From assembly GCA_001599815.1 (NCBI GenBank), contig BCIA01000003.1, positions 1,302,001-1,366,000 of the forward strand: a DNA stretch of 64,000 bases, written 5' to 3'. Of this stretch, positions 11,165-22,371 are shown piece by piece. The notes beneath the pieces were generated by a model. It worked only from the letters and a program-made list of their open reading frames with translations, was not told the DNA's origin and ran no database searches. This DNA is from Furcasterigmium furcatum (lineage: Eukaryota; Ascomycota; Sordariomycetes; Glomerellales; Plectosphaerellaceae). Position numbers and translations under genes: made by a program. How positions within the stretch are numbered: position 1 is the first letter of the stretch; each line of letters starts with the position of its first letter.

Positions 11165-12285
11165 TTACATCTGCACAAGCGCTGCGCCGCCCAGCACCAT
11201 GGCGGCAACCCAGGCAGCAACTACCATCCCAATGCTCCCCTGGCTGCCCAGTCTCGCTGCACCGCTCTCATCGTGGTCATCGCCGCTCTCCTCGGCGCCC
11301 TCACTGGACTCCTCCGCCGCCGTCTGCTCCGCCCCCGACGTCTCCGTGCTCGACGTCTCGTCCGCCGCCCTCGCCGCAAGAAGCAGCATGTTCTGGTAGT
11401 ACATCGCCGTCCTCTGCTCCTCCCAGCTCGTCGTCGTCGTGATCACGGTGATCCTGCCCTCGGTTTGACTGATCAACCGCACAATTGGCGTCTCCTCATA
11501 GTCAAGCCACGTCGTCGCCGCGGACATGAACGCCGGCGTCGTCGGCCGCCCGCGTGTGTAGCCCGTCACGGTACGGCCGAACGCCGTCACCGTCGCTAGC
11601 GAGTCCTCGTACTCGTCCGCGCCCGTCACCGTCTTGTACGCCATGCAAATCGACGGCGCCGTGAACTCCGACAGCGGCGCCGCGCTGTAGCACCCGCCGT
11701 TCAGCGCCGGGCGGTACTCGCTGCGTGTCACGCCCGTTAGCACTCACTCACTCGCCTCGGGCAGCCGTGGGGCTCTCACCTCGGACAGCACGCGATGCCC
11801 GTCTCCTCCGGCTCCAGCGCGTCCGCCCACATCACGTGGAACGGCGTCCCGTACAGCAGGGGGTACTCCGTGTCAGTCTCCGTGACCGTGTACACGGCGG
11901 GGCCCTGCTCGAACCAGCTCGTGACGCCGGGGTCAAAGTCCCACGACGTCGTCGCGTTGCCCGCCGCGTCCTTCTCCACGGAGCCGACGGTCGCCCAGCC
12001 CGACGGGCACACATTACCCGGCGAGTGGTACGTTATCGGCAGGTACCTGGGCGCCGCGGTCGTCGGCCACGCGGACCTCGCCTGCTCGTCCATGGCCGAC
12101 CCCGACGGCATGCAGTCGGAGAACGTGGCCTGATCGCAGTCCGCCATCCAGAAGGGCCCGAGCCACTGGGACTCTTTGTGGCCGTAGCCGATGGGGGTGG
12201 TCGTGCATGATTCGGGCGCCGTGAATGTCGTCGTCAGCGGTCCGAGGTTGACCAGGGTGTAGATGGAAAAGGAGGACGACGGCAT
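11165..12285 (-). CDS. Putative cell-surface protein with hydrophobic C-terminal tail
   Basis: Two exons (12285-11780 and 11720-11165), joined by a 59-nt intron with GTGAGA donor, TGCTAAC branch site and GCAG acceptor, give 353 aa. I recognise only a general fungal surface-protein look: a Thr/Pro-rich N-terminal half with paired cysteines (CCPSEYR, NVCPSGW, DCDQATFSDC), then a Thr-rich part, an acidic Glu/Ser linker (AEESSEGAEESGDDHDESG), and a final stretch of about 22 hydrophobic residues at the extreme end (GMVVAAWVAAMVLGGAAL). That tail could be a transmembrane anchor or a GPI signal. The predicted N-terminus (MPSSSFSIYTLVNL) is not a clear signal peptide, so an upstream exon may be missing. 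Function unknown. Confidence 0.65.
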
Positions 12286-13635
12286 GGCGGCGGGCGGCGG
12301 GCGGCGAGTCGTGCGGTGGTGATGATGGATGAAGGAGTCTTTGGTGTTGACTCACGGTCGGCCATGCTTCGTCTTTATCGCAAACGAGCGGCCGACCTCT
12401 CATCCGGGCATTCCCCCGGCATTGCGAAGCTTGAAATGAGCAAACACCCGATGGACGCGCCTCACTGGCTACCGCATTTAGGCAAGTGGACAGGAGTCTT
12501 GGCGTCGAGCAGTTCTGGATGTCAAAGTCCCATGACAAGACGGGTACGGCTGCCGAGAGGTGACCAGCCAAACCAGCTCACCCCTGCCCCTGAATGGATT
12601 CGGCCAAGGCACCACAGTTGACAGGCACCAAAGTTCTTCGACCACCTTGCCACCCAGTCAAAGGAAGGGATGTGACGTCGCGATTGGCCTCACATGCCAC
12701 CTCACAGTCACGTCCGTTTGGCCTCACCACGTCGGCCTGGTTTGGCCTCACTTCCACCCACCTATAAAGCCAGTGCTCCCTCGCGCCTCTTGGTCCATTT
12801 CCCTCTTCCCTCCTTAGCTCTCTTTGCCGAAAGGCTAAGATCAAGTGTAGTATCTGTTCTTGCACAGCTTAACCGCTGGCACACGGTCCATGTGGCCGTC
12901 ACCTTCAAGGTTATCCTCATTTTTGGCCTCTCGAGGCGAGCCCGGCCCTGCTTGCTGTGGCCCAGCCGCCTCACCGTGTCCCCGGTATCACACTGCCTCC
13001 GGGAGACGCAAACTTGTTGTACAGTCCTGCCATGGGCCTCACTGCGTTGCGACTCTGCTTGTCAGGGGCGCGGAGAGGCTGGGGCGGCAAAAGGTGCGGA
13101 TGGAACCGGCAGGAGATGTGGATGGGCCGTTATGTACAAAGAGAGGGTATCGCGGTGCTGTACTCGGGTGTATCGCCTGACCTGTGTGAAATGCAACTTC
13201 GTACAGACCGAGCTCAAGCCGACTTCGAACTGCGTCCCCGTCGCGTGAAGGCTGTGTGTCGTGGAGAGTCCCGGCCAAGTCCCGTGACATTCCCCTCTCC
13301 TGTGATGGGCACATTGCATGCGCCGCTGGCGACTGCTCGACTGTGCCGCAATGAAAAACTCTGCTCCGGCCAACAGTGCGGGCTTAAACCAGCACATGTC
13401 CTGCGCCGAGAGAGAGACGTGTGGTATTCAATGCGCAACCGGCCAAATACAGTTGTTGGCATGATTGAACGCACCATAGAGCATCATGGAGTGAGCTGGA
13501 GACGCCGACGGCCATCTAAGATCCGAGCTGCTTTCAGAAATTGAGGCGTTCAAGTCAACGAGAGAGTGTGAAGAGATGGCAACCCACGTAGAAGCGAGGT
13601 CGGCAAGCAGACAGATAGAGAGAGTATTTGTAGAG
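12286..13635. other. Intergenic region
   Basis: It lies between two divergently oriented genes and should contain both promoters. A run of short related phrases such as gtggcctcac / tggcctcacc repeats around 12680-12760. No coding region is supported. Confidence 0.4.
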
Positions 13636-13644
13636 TATAAGATA
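13636..13644 (+). promoter_or_regulatory. TATA box of the small secreted peptide gene
   Basis: TATAAGATA lies 79 bp upstream of the ATG at 13723, a usual distance for a strongly expressed fungal gene. Confidence 0.5.
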
Positions 13645-13722
13645 GCCGCCGATGTTGTGCTCGATGTCCTCTCTCGCGCAACCTCTCCACCTCTCAACGC
13701 ACCCAGTACCCACCGCGTCACC

Positions 13723-13941
13723 ATGAAGCCCTCCTCCGCGATCACCCTCCTCAGCGCCGGTCTCGCCGCCGCAGTGCCCGCCCCCGCCCCCGTCGCCGGG
13801 AGCCAGACCCTCGCAGAGCGACAGCCCAACCCATGCGGCCCGATCGAACACCAGTTCTATCACTACTGCCGCGATGGGCGGTGCTACCGTGTAGAGTGCG
13901 CCGCTCAGTGCATCGTTTGGCCCATCGACCGCACCTGTTAA
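13723..13941 (+). CDS. Small secreted cysteine-rich protein (72 aa)
   Basis: ATG at 13723 sits in a good context (gtcaccATGaag). Residues 1 to about 20 (MKPSSAITLLSAGLAAAVPA) form a signal peptide, followed by a short Pro/Ala-rich propiece ending in LAER. The mature part of about 38 residues holds six cysteines spaced NPC-x10-C-x4-C-x4-C-x3-C-x8-C, ending at the last residue but none (RTC). Six cysteines in a small secreted peptide fit the general class of fungal effectors or antimicrobial-type peptides; I recognise no named family. The frame extends upstream of this ATG, but the extension would bury the signal peptide, so the inner ATG is preferred. Confidence 0.68.
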   Translation: MKPSSAITLLSAGLAAAVPAPAPVAGSQTLAERQPNPCGPIEHQFYHYCRDGRCYRVECAAQCIVWPIDRTC

Positions 13942-14316
13942 AGAGCCCAGGCCTGTCATTGTGAGGCGACGGGCCCCAGGACGTAAGTGCAGACTGGGTT
14001 TTGTCACAAGAGCACGTTGTCGATCTGCTCCAGGTCACCCTGGCCCACGGGATGGTCGCGCCGGTGGACGTGAGGATTGGCTGTGAAGGGACTGCTGATG
14101 TCCATGATCAGATCATGTAGACAACGTCTCACTTCTTTCCAAATACACCTCGCATTCAAGAACATGCGCCTCCCATGTGTTCTATTATATAGCCCACCGC
14201 AAATCAGCTACTTACACCAAGCCAACCACCACATGCAGACCGTATATACAGAAACACGCCGACCTGTATCAGCAACGCCCGCACCACACACCTCTAAATC
14301 ACTTCTAAATCACGTC

Positions 14317-16956
14317 TTACCACGTCGCCGGCCCAAAGGTCTGCCCCTCGGGCAGGTGCGCCTGGACGGCCTCGTTCTTATAGTCCAGCGTCGTCTTGAC
14401 GACCGTGTTGCCCCACCACTGCGGCGGCTCGAGCTTGTGCATCGACAACGCGAAGAAGATGACGAGCGTCGACAGCGCCAGGCCCAGGTCCAGCGCCGAC
14501 GAGGTCAGGAAGTTCAGCCTCGACCACCAGTTGAAGTGGCGCTTGCGGATCCAGTACTGGAACGTGAGGCCGACCATGCCCCAGCTGAGGTAGTTGAGCG
14601 GCGTCGCGGGCGGGATGGCGCTGCCGCCGCCGAAGATGAGCGGCGCCATGAGGAACTTGAAAGGGGACTTGGGCCAGCGCTTGCCGGCGAAGTAGATGAT
14701 GACGGGGACGACGGCGCCGACGCCGAAGAAGATGAAGAGGCCCGAGTAGATCTGCCCGGGGGAGAACATGCGCGCCGGGCCGAGGAGGCCCCAGATGACC
14801 GAGGCGGCGAAGAAGACGCGCGCGCCGGGGCAGGTGAAGCGGTCGACCTGCTCGGGGGTGCAGACGCCCTCGACCGTGTTGAGGGCGCCGTTGAGCACGA
14901 TGATCTGGACGATGCAGGACACCGTCGTCGAGATGACCTGGGCCCAGAACATGGTGCGGGGCGGGATCTTCATGTAGTGGCCGAACTTGAGGTCGGCCAC
15001 GAAGCTGAGCGCGCGCGACATGGTGATGTAGCCGAACGTCTTGAAGCTGGGCGGATGTTAGCGCCGCGCCGAGAAATACACCCCGGCAAGAGGACTCACA
15101 TCATCAGGGCCAGGGGCCTGCCGGGCTGAATATAGCCGTAGATGAACTCCGTCATGACGTTCAGGCCGATCTGGTGGTTCGTCACGGCCTGGATGATGCC
15201 AATGGGGACGGAGAAGAGGAACGAGATGGCGACGGACAGGAGGAACGCCCACCATGTCATCTTGGTCGGGTACCAAAGGACGGCGAAGAAGCCCAAAGCC
15301 AGGACCTGGGCTGGTGTGTCAGCGTGGTCGCAGGGTAGAAGTCTGCATTGCACTTACGATGGCGAAGAGGCCCCAGTACCACCAGCTCGGCGCCTCTCTG
15401 TACTTGCTCATGAGCTTCATGTGGATGTCGGGCTTCTCCTTGGCGCTGTTCTTGTACTGCTGCCAGATCTGCTTGCCGTTGTGCAAGTATGTGTACACGA
15501 TGAGCGAGGAGATGGCGGCAAATGACAGGCCATACGACATGGCGAATGTTGTGCTGTGACGTGTCAGTATCAATAAGTGCTTCTCCGGTCGATCGACGAA
15601 CCTGATAAACAACGGCGAGTAGTTCTGGTACGCCTCCTCGTTCAGGGTCATGTCCGGGGTCAGGATGCGGCTCGTGTTGTACGGCTTGCCGGTGTTGTCG
15701 TACGTGCCTGAGTCGCTCATGGGCAGGTACTCGGAGTACCAGACGCCGGTGTAGTGGAAGATGGAGCACAGGACCAGGAAGAACGTGACGACGCCGATCA
15801 TGGTGTTGGCGATGGCCTCCCAGGGCGGGATCAGCGGCGAGCCGACGTAGCCCGCGATCTGCGTCCAGTCGAATGTGATGGGGATCAGGGAGAGGCCGGT
15901 CGAGCCGCCGAAGAGCTGGTTCACGACGACGTTGTTCGGGGCGATCCACGTCGCAAAGGCGAAGACGCTCAGGCACTTGGCGAGGTAGCCGGGGATCCAG
16001 TAGTAGATGAACGCGCAGAACGTGATCAGGGCGAACCAGCGGTAACGAGGCATGCGGCCGCCGATGATGGTGGGGTCGGGGCGGTCGTTCCTGTCGTACA
16101 TGGCGTTCATGAGCGTCACGGAGACGAGGATGCCCGGCCAGATCATGGAGGCGGGGTAGACAAGGAACTTGCGGAGGATGCCGGCGATGCCGTATCCCAG
16201 GGACTGCGTGGAGATGGTGAGGAGGAGCTGGAAGACGAAGCCAAAGTCCTGCTTGTAGAAGACCAGCTGGGCCAGGATGATGTCGGTGGCATAGGCGACG
16301 GAGAAGGAGACGCTGGCCATGACGACAATAATGGTGTGCTCCTTTCTGTTGAAGGGGCCCGGGTTGAGGGTCCAGCGGCAGCCGAAGGTGTTCCACATCC
16401 TGGAGGGCATGACCTTTGCCCAGGCGTGGCCGACGGGCCAGGAGATGATCTGGGCTACGAGGGGGCTGATGCCGATGGAGGGCGCCCTTAGGGAGAAGAA
16501 TGTGTTCATGGAGGCGCCGATGACGACGAGGACCATGCCGATGGTCCAGGCGCGGATGGTGTTGCAGGGCTCGTCCTCGTCGTAGTTGCGGACGGCGGCG
16601 CGGACCTCGGCGTAGGGGGAGTCCTCCTCGTCCTCCTTCTCCATGGCGATCTCGTCGTCGGGGAGGGTCGGGTCGTCGGGGCGTGCGGGATCTAAGAGAA
16701 GTTCATACTCGGATCCTTGCTCATCTTCATCATCACCTTTGTATATACGCGACTCACCCCACTGCGAGAGACTCTCCTGCAGGTCCTTGACGGGGCCGGT
16801 GCTTTCTTGGAAGCCGGTCTCCGTCATGCCCACGTGGTCAACCTCGCGCCCGCTGACTCTCACATTTGCCTTGTCGTCGAGCTCGAAATCGTTGGCTGTC
16901 ATGGTGGCATCTCGGGTGGTCCGGGAGGACGACCCGGTGCTTGATGGACCGGCCAT
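14317..16956 (-). CDS. OPT-family oligopeptide transporter
   Basis: A proton-coupled plasma-membrane importer of small peptides or related compounds. Exons at 16956-15602, 15553-15358, 15305-15100 and 15046-14317 join through 48, 52 and 53-nt introns to 828 aa. OPT hallmarks: NPGPFNRKEHTIIV near residue 200, AYATDIILAQ, multiple hydrophobic segments, PLIPPWEA, YNTSRILT, the internal FKTFGYITMSRALSFVADLK, and the C-terminal PLIFGGGSAIPPATPLNY. The N-terminal 120 residues are hydrophilic and acidic. A further 66-nt stretch at about 16756-16691 has a GTGAGT donor and CTCTTAG end, no in-frame stop and a length divisible by three, so it could be a retained intron; removal gives 806 aa. The ATG at 16956 was chosen because the frame upstream has no other ATG. 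Confidence 0.93.
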
Positions 16957-17054
16957 TGTGACAGACAGACGGCTGAATGAAACCCAATGCACGGGATATC
17001 AGTCGGTCAACCAACGATTCGAGCAGGACGCCGAGGGCATGAAAGTCAGGCAGG

Positions 17055-17062
17055 CTATATAT
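17055..17062 (-). promoter_or_regulatory. TATA box of the OPT gene
   Basis: ATATATAG on the minus strand, about 100 bp upstream of the OPT start codon. Confidence 0.45.
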
Positions 17063-18012
17063 GGGGGGTGAGACGGTCGTCGTGATGATGAAGACGAGAG
17101 AGGGGACGACGGATGGCGTGCAACCTGGTGGCGGCGATGGCGCGGGATGGCGGAAATCTAAGTCTGACCCCAGATGCTCGGTCGAAGCCACAGCAGCAGA
17201 TGTGGAAGGTCTCGGCGGTTCCGGGAGGTCGACAGGCGGTGGTTCGCGATTGCGAATGATGACCGGCGATCACCTCGGGATGGGGAGGGCGCGAGGATAC
17301 GAGAAGAGAGGAGGAGGCGAGGCGGGAGCGAGGTGAGAAGGAGCTGAAACGGGATCAAAGCGACGCGAGGCGGATCCGTGTCGACATGCCGTGGCTGATT
17401 GATGAGAGGACGTGGCTGCTGCTATCCATGGACGTGGACGGCCCGGTGTGGGCGGCGGGGCGGGCGGGGGACGGCTTTCAAGCGACAATTGCTGGAGATG
17501 GATGGGCGAGAGGAGGTTGAGGTTGAGGTGAGGTGAGAATGAGACACGGGACCTTATTCACAGACGAGCGCTTTCTCAATTGAGGTCTCAATGGCCGGGC
17601 CGTGTCCGCACTGTGTGCTTTGGGGCTCTTGGCGGCGGAGATCTTGAAGCCAGATCGCCTGAAGTCGCCGCTCGCGGGCATGGCAGCTTATCTGCACAGT
17701 GCCCGGGGTCATAGCTCCCCAGCCCTGCAGGTACCAAGCGTTTTTGCGGGTCACGGCGGGATGGACCGTCCAAGCCCGTCGCATCGGCTGTGGGTTGGTC
17801 GCCTCGTGGTCTTTTTTCTCCTCCACGTCCCACTGCTACCAGTCGATCTGGCAATGCACCAGTCAGAACCTCAGTCATCCCACCCCAGACTCCTCAATGA
17901 TGGTTAATTTCTGATCCTATCGATATCAAGGAGCCCAGCGCCCCCGCATGCATTGTGCCCACCACATGGAAGGGTAGGCGGTTATCCTCACGATGCCCTG
18001 GCCCTCTCGTAG
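17063..18012. other. Intergenic: OPT promoter and upstream DNA
   Basis: Purine-rich repeats such as gaggaggcgaggcggg and gaggttgaggttgaggtgaggtg occur around 17300 and 17515. No coding region is supported. Confidence 0.4.
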
Positions 18013-19443
18013 CTATTCGAGAGATCTCGCGGTCACGATGTAGTGACTCGCCTCGATTCCACGTTCTGGTCCCCGTCGCTCCAGGCTCCAATCCCAGGGA
18101 AGCGGCAGGACCTCCGCAAAGCTGTTCTCTCCAGACCTGGAGCTGGGGCCGAGAAGCACTGTTCCGGTGCGCCACTGACCGCGTCGTACCAGTTCCCAAG
18201 CGTTGAGACCTTCCCCCTTTCTCTCCCACATCATAGCCATCCCCACCATGTCCTCTGAGTCGACGTCCACGGGACGGTCTTCGAGGAGGGCCCGGCGAAG
18301 GCTCACTTCGACCACGTAAGGACGGTTTCCTGGGCCCGCGCGGGTAGCACAGGCCAGCTTGTCGGCGTAGTGTAGTGCCGGCCTTACATCCCGGTAGAGA
18401 TGCACGACTCGTCCAAAGACCGCGTGATGCTGCAGCAACTCTCTGAGCAGGGCCCCGGAAAGACCCCTTCCAGAACTCGGCAATGGGCCCCATCGCTCTA
18501 GACTGCTCTCCAGCAGCCCAATGTAGAGGCGGATAACTTCACCTTCGTCCGTGAAGGGCTGGCGCTCAGCGTCGAAAATGGCCCTTGATGGTTCTCGTCT
18601 CGGCTCCAGCGTCCCTTTTTTTGCCGCGTCCGTCCATGTTGCCGCCGCTTCGGCCAGCTTTCGTAGTCCGTAGTCCCTGGCCCGCAAGACGCTGCACACC
18701 CAATCGACCATATGGTGACAGGCGGGGCCTATGTTGAAAGGGATCTCGAACTGCTCGGCTATGAACTCTGGACGAAAGAGTTCTCTCCTCAGGGCGGCCT
18801 TGAAGTCATGTGGGGAGTCTGGGTGCCTTCTCGGAAGCCCGCCATGTTGACGCAGAATTCGTTCGGCGTGAGAAGCTCTTACCCATGCGGCAGAGGGGCT
18901 GGGTGTGCTTTGGACTCGCGCCAGTTGCCGTGCTTTTGTCCTTTGAAATCCCATGTACTGGAAATAAGAAGCTCCCTCATTTCTTTCGGGCAGAGTGGTG
19001 TAGCCGAAATCGTTTGGCGTCCACCACATGCGACAGTCCCCGCCTACTAGACGCATCAAGTGTGCGGTCTCAAGGTGGAAAACACGTTCGTCTTCGCCGA
19101 AGAAGAGCTTTATCTTCATGGCTCTTGCCCAAGTTCCAGTTGCATCGACTGGCAAGATGATACTGGGAGTGTTGGGTTCGGGGCCGTCTCCGATGTCTTC
19201 CATGTTGCTGGAGGGTTGGAATTGGCGGGTCGCGGGAGGGGNAAGGCGCATCCACTGACAGTATACGAAATATAATTCTCTGAATGGGTCTTCCTCCTCG
19301 GTATTGACGACCAGAGAATGCCTCTTTGGATCTGGATTCTTGGCTTGTGGTGAGGGAGAACGAGGCAGCCACAGGTCGATGACCGTATCCGCGCCATGCC
19401 GGGGTTTGTCTCGCTTGGAATGTTTCTTCTCAAGTGAGGACAT
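18013..19443 (-). CDS. Uncharacterised 476-aa protein
   Basis: A single uninterrupted frame from ATG 19443 (MSSLEKKHSKRDKPRHGAD) to the stop at 18013. The product is soluble-looking, with a basic N-terminus, no signal peptide and no membrane segment. The middle (ALRRELFRPEFIAEQFEIPFN, ACHHMVDWVCSVLRARDYGL) and the C-terminal part (RPYVVEVSLRRALLEDRPVDV) look like folded helical protein. I do not recognise the family. One ambiguous base (N near 19242) leaves residue 68 undefined. Codon use and length support a real gene. Confidence 0.6.
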   Translation of the reverse strand: MSSLEKKHSKRDKPRHGADTVIDLWLPRSPSPQAKNPDPKRHSLVVNTEEEDPFRELYFVYCQWMRLXPPATRQFQPSSNMEDIGDGPEPNTPSIILPVDATGTWARAMKIKLFFGEDERVFHLETAHLMRLVGGDCRMWWTPNDFGYTTLPERNEGASYFQYMGFQRTKARQLARVQSTPSPSAAWVRASHAERILRQHGGLPRRHPDSPHDFKAALRRELFRPEFIAEQFEIPFNIGPACHHMVDWVCSVLRARDYGLRKLAEAAATWTDAAKKGTLEPRREPSRAIFDAERQPFTDEGEVIRLYIGLLESSLERWGPLPSSGRGLSGALLRELLQHHAVFGRVVHLYRDVRPALHYADKLACATRAGPGNRPYVVEVSLRRALLEDRPVDVDSEDMVGMAMMWERKGEGLNAWELVRRGQWRTGTVLLGPSSRSGENSFAEVLPLPWDWSLERRGPERGIEASHYIVTARSLE

Positions 19444-20466
19444 GTTGGTGTTGCTGAGGCTGGTAATCGATGAAATGATGCGCGCGATGGTGCTGAGTGT
19501 GAATATGAGCTTGCTTGGGTAACAGATGGCAGATGGAGAGAGGACGAGACGTGATGCCTGGACTTCTCCCCCCTGGCGAAAGAGAGCGCGGCCGAAGCTT
19601 CCAGCTCCCGTCCATAGCCGCAGGTGGATCCTTCAAGGTTCTCTCGATGTCGCCTCTCCTGCTGATGCCTGCCGCGCCTTGGACAGCATCGCTCGTTCCC
19701 GAGAGAAGGTTCACTCCCAAGTTCTCGCCTGCGCCTTCCCGCGGGCGTTCCGTGTGGGCCACGCCGGGAAGGGCGACAGGTGAGAACCCTCTCCCCGGGA
19801 TGATCCTGACCCTCGAGCTCAGCCGATGTGACCTGGGCAGCAAAATCCGGGCCATTGTTCTTGGCATTCCGGTGCATTGGCGGCGATGCGGACCCACATC
19901 CGGACCCGCCTCCGACTTCAGTCGCCGGTTGGGTGCCACTACCACTAGGCCACCCCGGAATTCAATATGAAAGGAATAGAAAATTCATGGATATATGTCC
20001 TACAAGGCTACCATTGAGCCCAGACATACAATGCAGCTTGGGTGGCCCGACATGCTCTCCTCCGGCGAGGGCATGAGCCAACCTCCCGCCTGGATGACTC
20101 CCTCGCCCCCTAATCACAATGAAAAGGTCGAGTTCGTTCAAAGATCTACCATCCTAAACATCGTGACCCTTACTCTCCTCTATTCAAACTTCTCAAGTAC
20201 ATGGAAGCTTTCAGCCACCACCTGAGCTGAGCTTCATCCGTCAGCGTGATGGGCTACAATCCCCCACAGGAATCCGCAAACCAGCTGTCATCTGATATTT
20301 TGTAATTCAGAGCCTGGAATCTTTCAGCAAGTGGATGTGGCTCCGGCAATGGATGAGTCCTCCTTGTTGTTCTTGCAGACTTGAACGTCAAGTCTTTACA
20401 CAGTCCTCATGCATGATGGTAGAGACCGAATGACATGCGATGAAATTGAGCTGCCCTGAACTACTC
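19444..20466. other. Intergenic, with a tRNA-like phrase
   Basis: No gene is supported. Positions 19939-19957 hold ctaccactaggccaccccg, identical over 19 nt to 27942-27960; on the minus strand it contains a good tRNA A-box (TGGCCTAGTGG). No matching B-box was found at this site. Confidence 0.35.
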
Positions 20467-21849
20467 CTATGCTACCCAATCTTCCAAAGCTTCCCGTCCA
20501 CGTCCATAGGCGAGCAGGGCCTGCGTAAAGTCGTCAACATCCTCGGGCTCAGCCTCGTCAAGCAACCGATCCAGGCCCCGGCAGAAAACGGTAATCTCGG
20601 TGGCACTGTTGCTCTTCAGGGCCGCCATCCACGCTTGAGGCGACGATGCGTCCCAAAGTCCACTTCTTCCTGAGAAGCCGATGCTCCCCGGGCATGCCGC
20701 GTAACCCTGCTTCCATATGAGAAACGCCGCCTCTGTGAGCGTGGCCACGATCCAGAGCCGACGAATGGACTCGGATAGGAGCCACGCTTTCCACGCAGAG
20801 GCGGGCGTACCGTCCGAGCGCAGCCGGTTGACCTGCGGGCTATTCAATAGCTCGCCCGGGGCACAGCTGTGGTCAGAGGCGGCTGCTGTCGCGGCGCTTC
20901 GCATGAGGGCGTCGGCCCACCGTGTGACGGTCGACAACAAGGCTTCCGCGTTCGCACGCGCCTTCACGTCCCCGTCGAAGAGTCCAATCACCTGGAAGAC
21001 CAAGAGAGCATGAGTACGGCCCATCTGCTCCAGGAGGCTGGGCGACCCGCCTACGCCTAGCAGGCTGTCTGACATGGACTGTTCTTGGATGAGGTTCTGC
21101 GACCAGTCCGCCGCCATCCGCAGCGCTATTCTCTTGCTCGTTGGAGTAGTCGCTGCCCGATAAGCCTGCCATGCGGCGAGGGCGTGTGGCAGAGAGCTCG
21201 GCAGATCTGATCCATACAACCGGGAGTGCACAAAGGCACAATGGTTTTGGGTCGTCCACTGATCGAGCCATGTCCTCAGGCGGTCGAGAAAGTAGTCGAG
21301 TCCGGAGTCGGGGTACGTGATGTGGTTGTCTTCTCCAACGGCGATGCTATCAACCCGCGGAGTCAGTATTTACCATTTGTGGAGGTATGAGACGATACTC
21401 ATTGTGTCGAGGATCGGCGACATGTCGCAGAACTCTTGAAACAGCGAGAATAAGGGGGAAATGAACACCGGGATAACGTACTGTTGGATTTCCCAAGAAT
21501 ACGGCTCGAGGAACCACTCAGCTGCCGTCTGGTCGATGTCCTGGTCGCCGAAACCTGCGGCAGTCCAGGCTAGCGGAGGTGCAAAGTCTCTGTGAGGGGC
21601 GGGGCGATCGTTCCCCCGTGCCGATAGATTCGGGGAAGACTGGCTCACAGCAGATTGAGTGGAGGACTCAGGCGAGTGAGGAAGCATGACCCGCGTCACG
21701 GTGACTGGGTACGCGCAGCGCAGATTCTGGACGCGACATCGACGGCAGGTCGGGAGCTGCCTGCTGCACTTGCGCTTGGACTTGCTGCAAGCAACACAGG
21801 CAGGGTGCCGCCTCGAAGCGTCTGTGGAAGCGATGTCGGGGGATGCCAT
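20467..21849 (-). CDS. Zn2Cys6 transcription factor
   Basis: A fungal binuclear-zinc regulator of roughly 440 aa. The ATG at 21849 (MASPDIAST) places the six zinc cysteines at residues 18, 21, 28, 35, 38 and 45 (CVACSKSKRKC ... CRRCRVQNLRC), a canonical C-x2-C-x6-C-x6-C-x2-C-x6-C. A Ser/Pro-rich linker follows, then a helical C-terminal region typical of cluster regulators (ALLSTVTRWADALM, ASAWKAWLLSESIRRLW). At least one intron lies near 21400-21335: exon 1 ends around LDTM, and exon 2 is open from about ITYPDSGLDYF to the stop at 20467. The exact junction is unclear: a GTATCG donor with a TACTGAC branch site and a GGAG acceptor keeps the frame, whereas the better-looking TAG acceptor does not. 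It is divergent to the SDR gene and probably regulates it and the monooxygenase beyond. Confidence 0.82.
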
Positions 21850-22371
21850 GGGTACTCTGGTGCAGGTTGGTAATGGATAGCCACGGACGATGATGCGGGA
21901 CCCGGGTGGGATGACGGACGAGGCGGACGATGCGGGATGGAAGTGGGAAGTTCCCGCACCAGTCGCGGGGCTGCACCAATATGGGCTGACAAAGCGCACT
22001 GAATTGCGGGTGGGATCACGTGAGTTGGGTTGAGGGTGCTGCGGGCTTTCCCCGCACGACCTTGACTCTCCGCATTCCGTCCGCAACTGTGCCACAAGTG
22101 CTGTATGCGGCGAACTCCCGCTCCGACTCCCGCCAGCTTCATCAGCAGAATCCGTAATCAATGGGCCAAAGCTTGCGATGACCTCAATTCTGCGCATGGA
22201 GAAAGTGTATATAATGGGACTGGGCTCTTGTTGAACGATGGTTTGTCTTGTCTCCCTCAGCATTCACAGTCTCTATCACTGATCACTCAACTCGTTCTCA
22301 GCCTCAGCATACGACATCCACATTCTTACTCTCACAACCGATCCTCAAACTCGAAAATCCCATCCGCCAAA
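21850..22371. promoter_or_regulatory. Shared divergent promoter of regulator and SDR
   Basis: The 522 bp between the start codons of the Zn2Cys6 gene (minus) and the SDR gene (plus). It contains TATATAAT at 22208-22215, about 160 bp upstream of the SDR start, and is the likely place for pathway control sites. Confidence 0.5.

Noticed and set aside
14077..15129. 350-codon plus-strand frame
   Set aside because: Antisense to the OPT transporter exons; Arg/Glu-rich shadow sequence.
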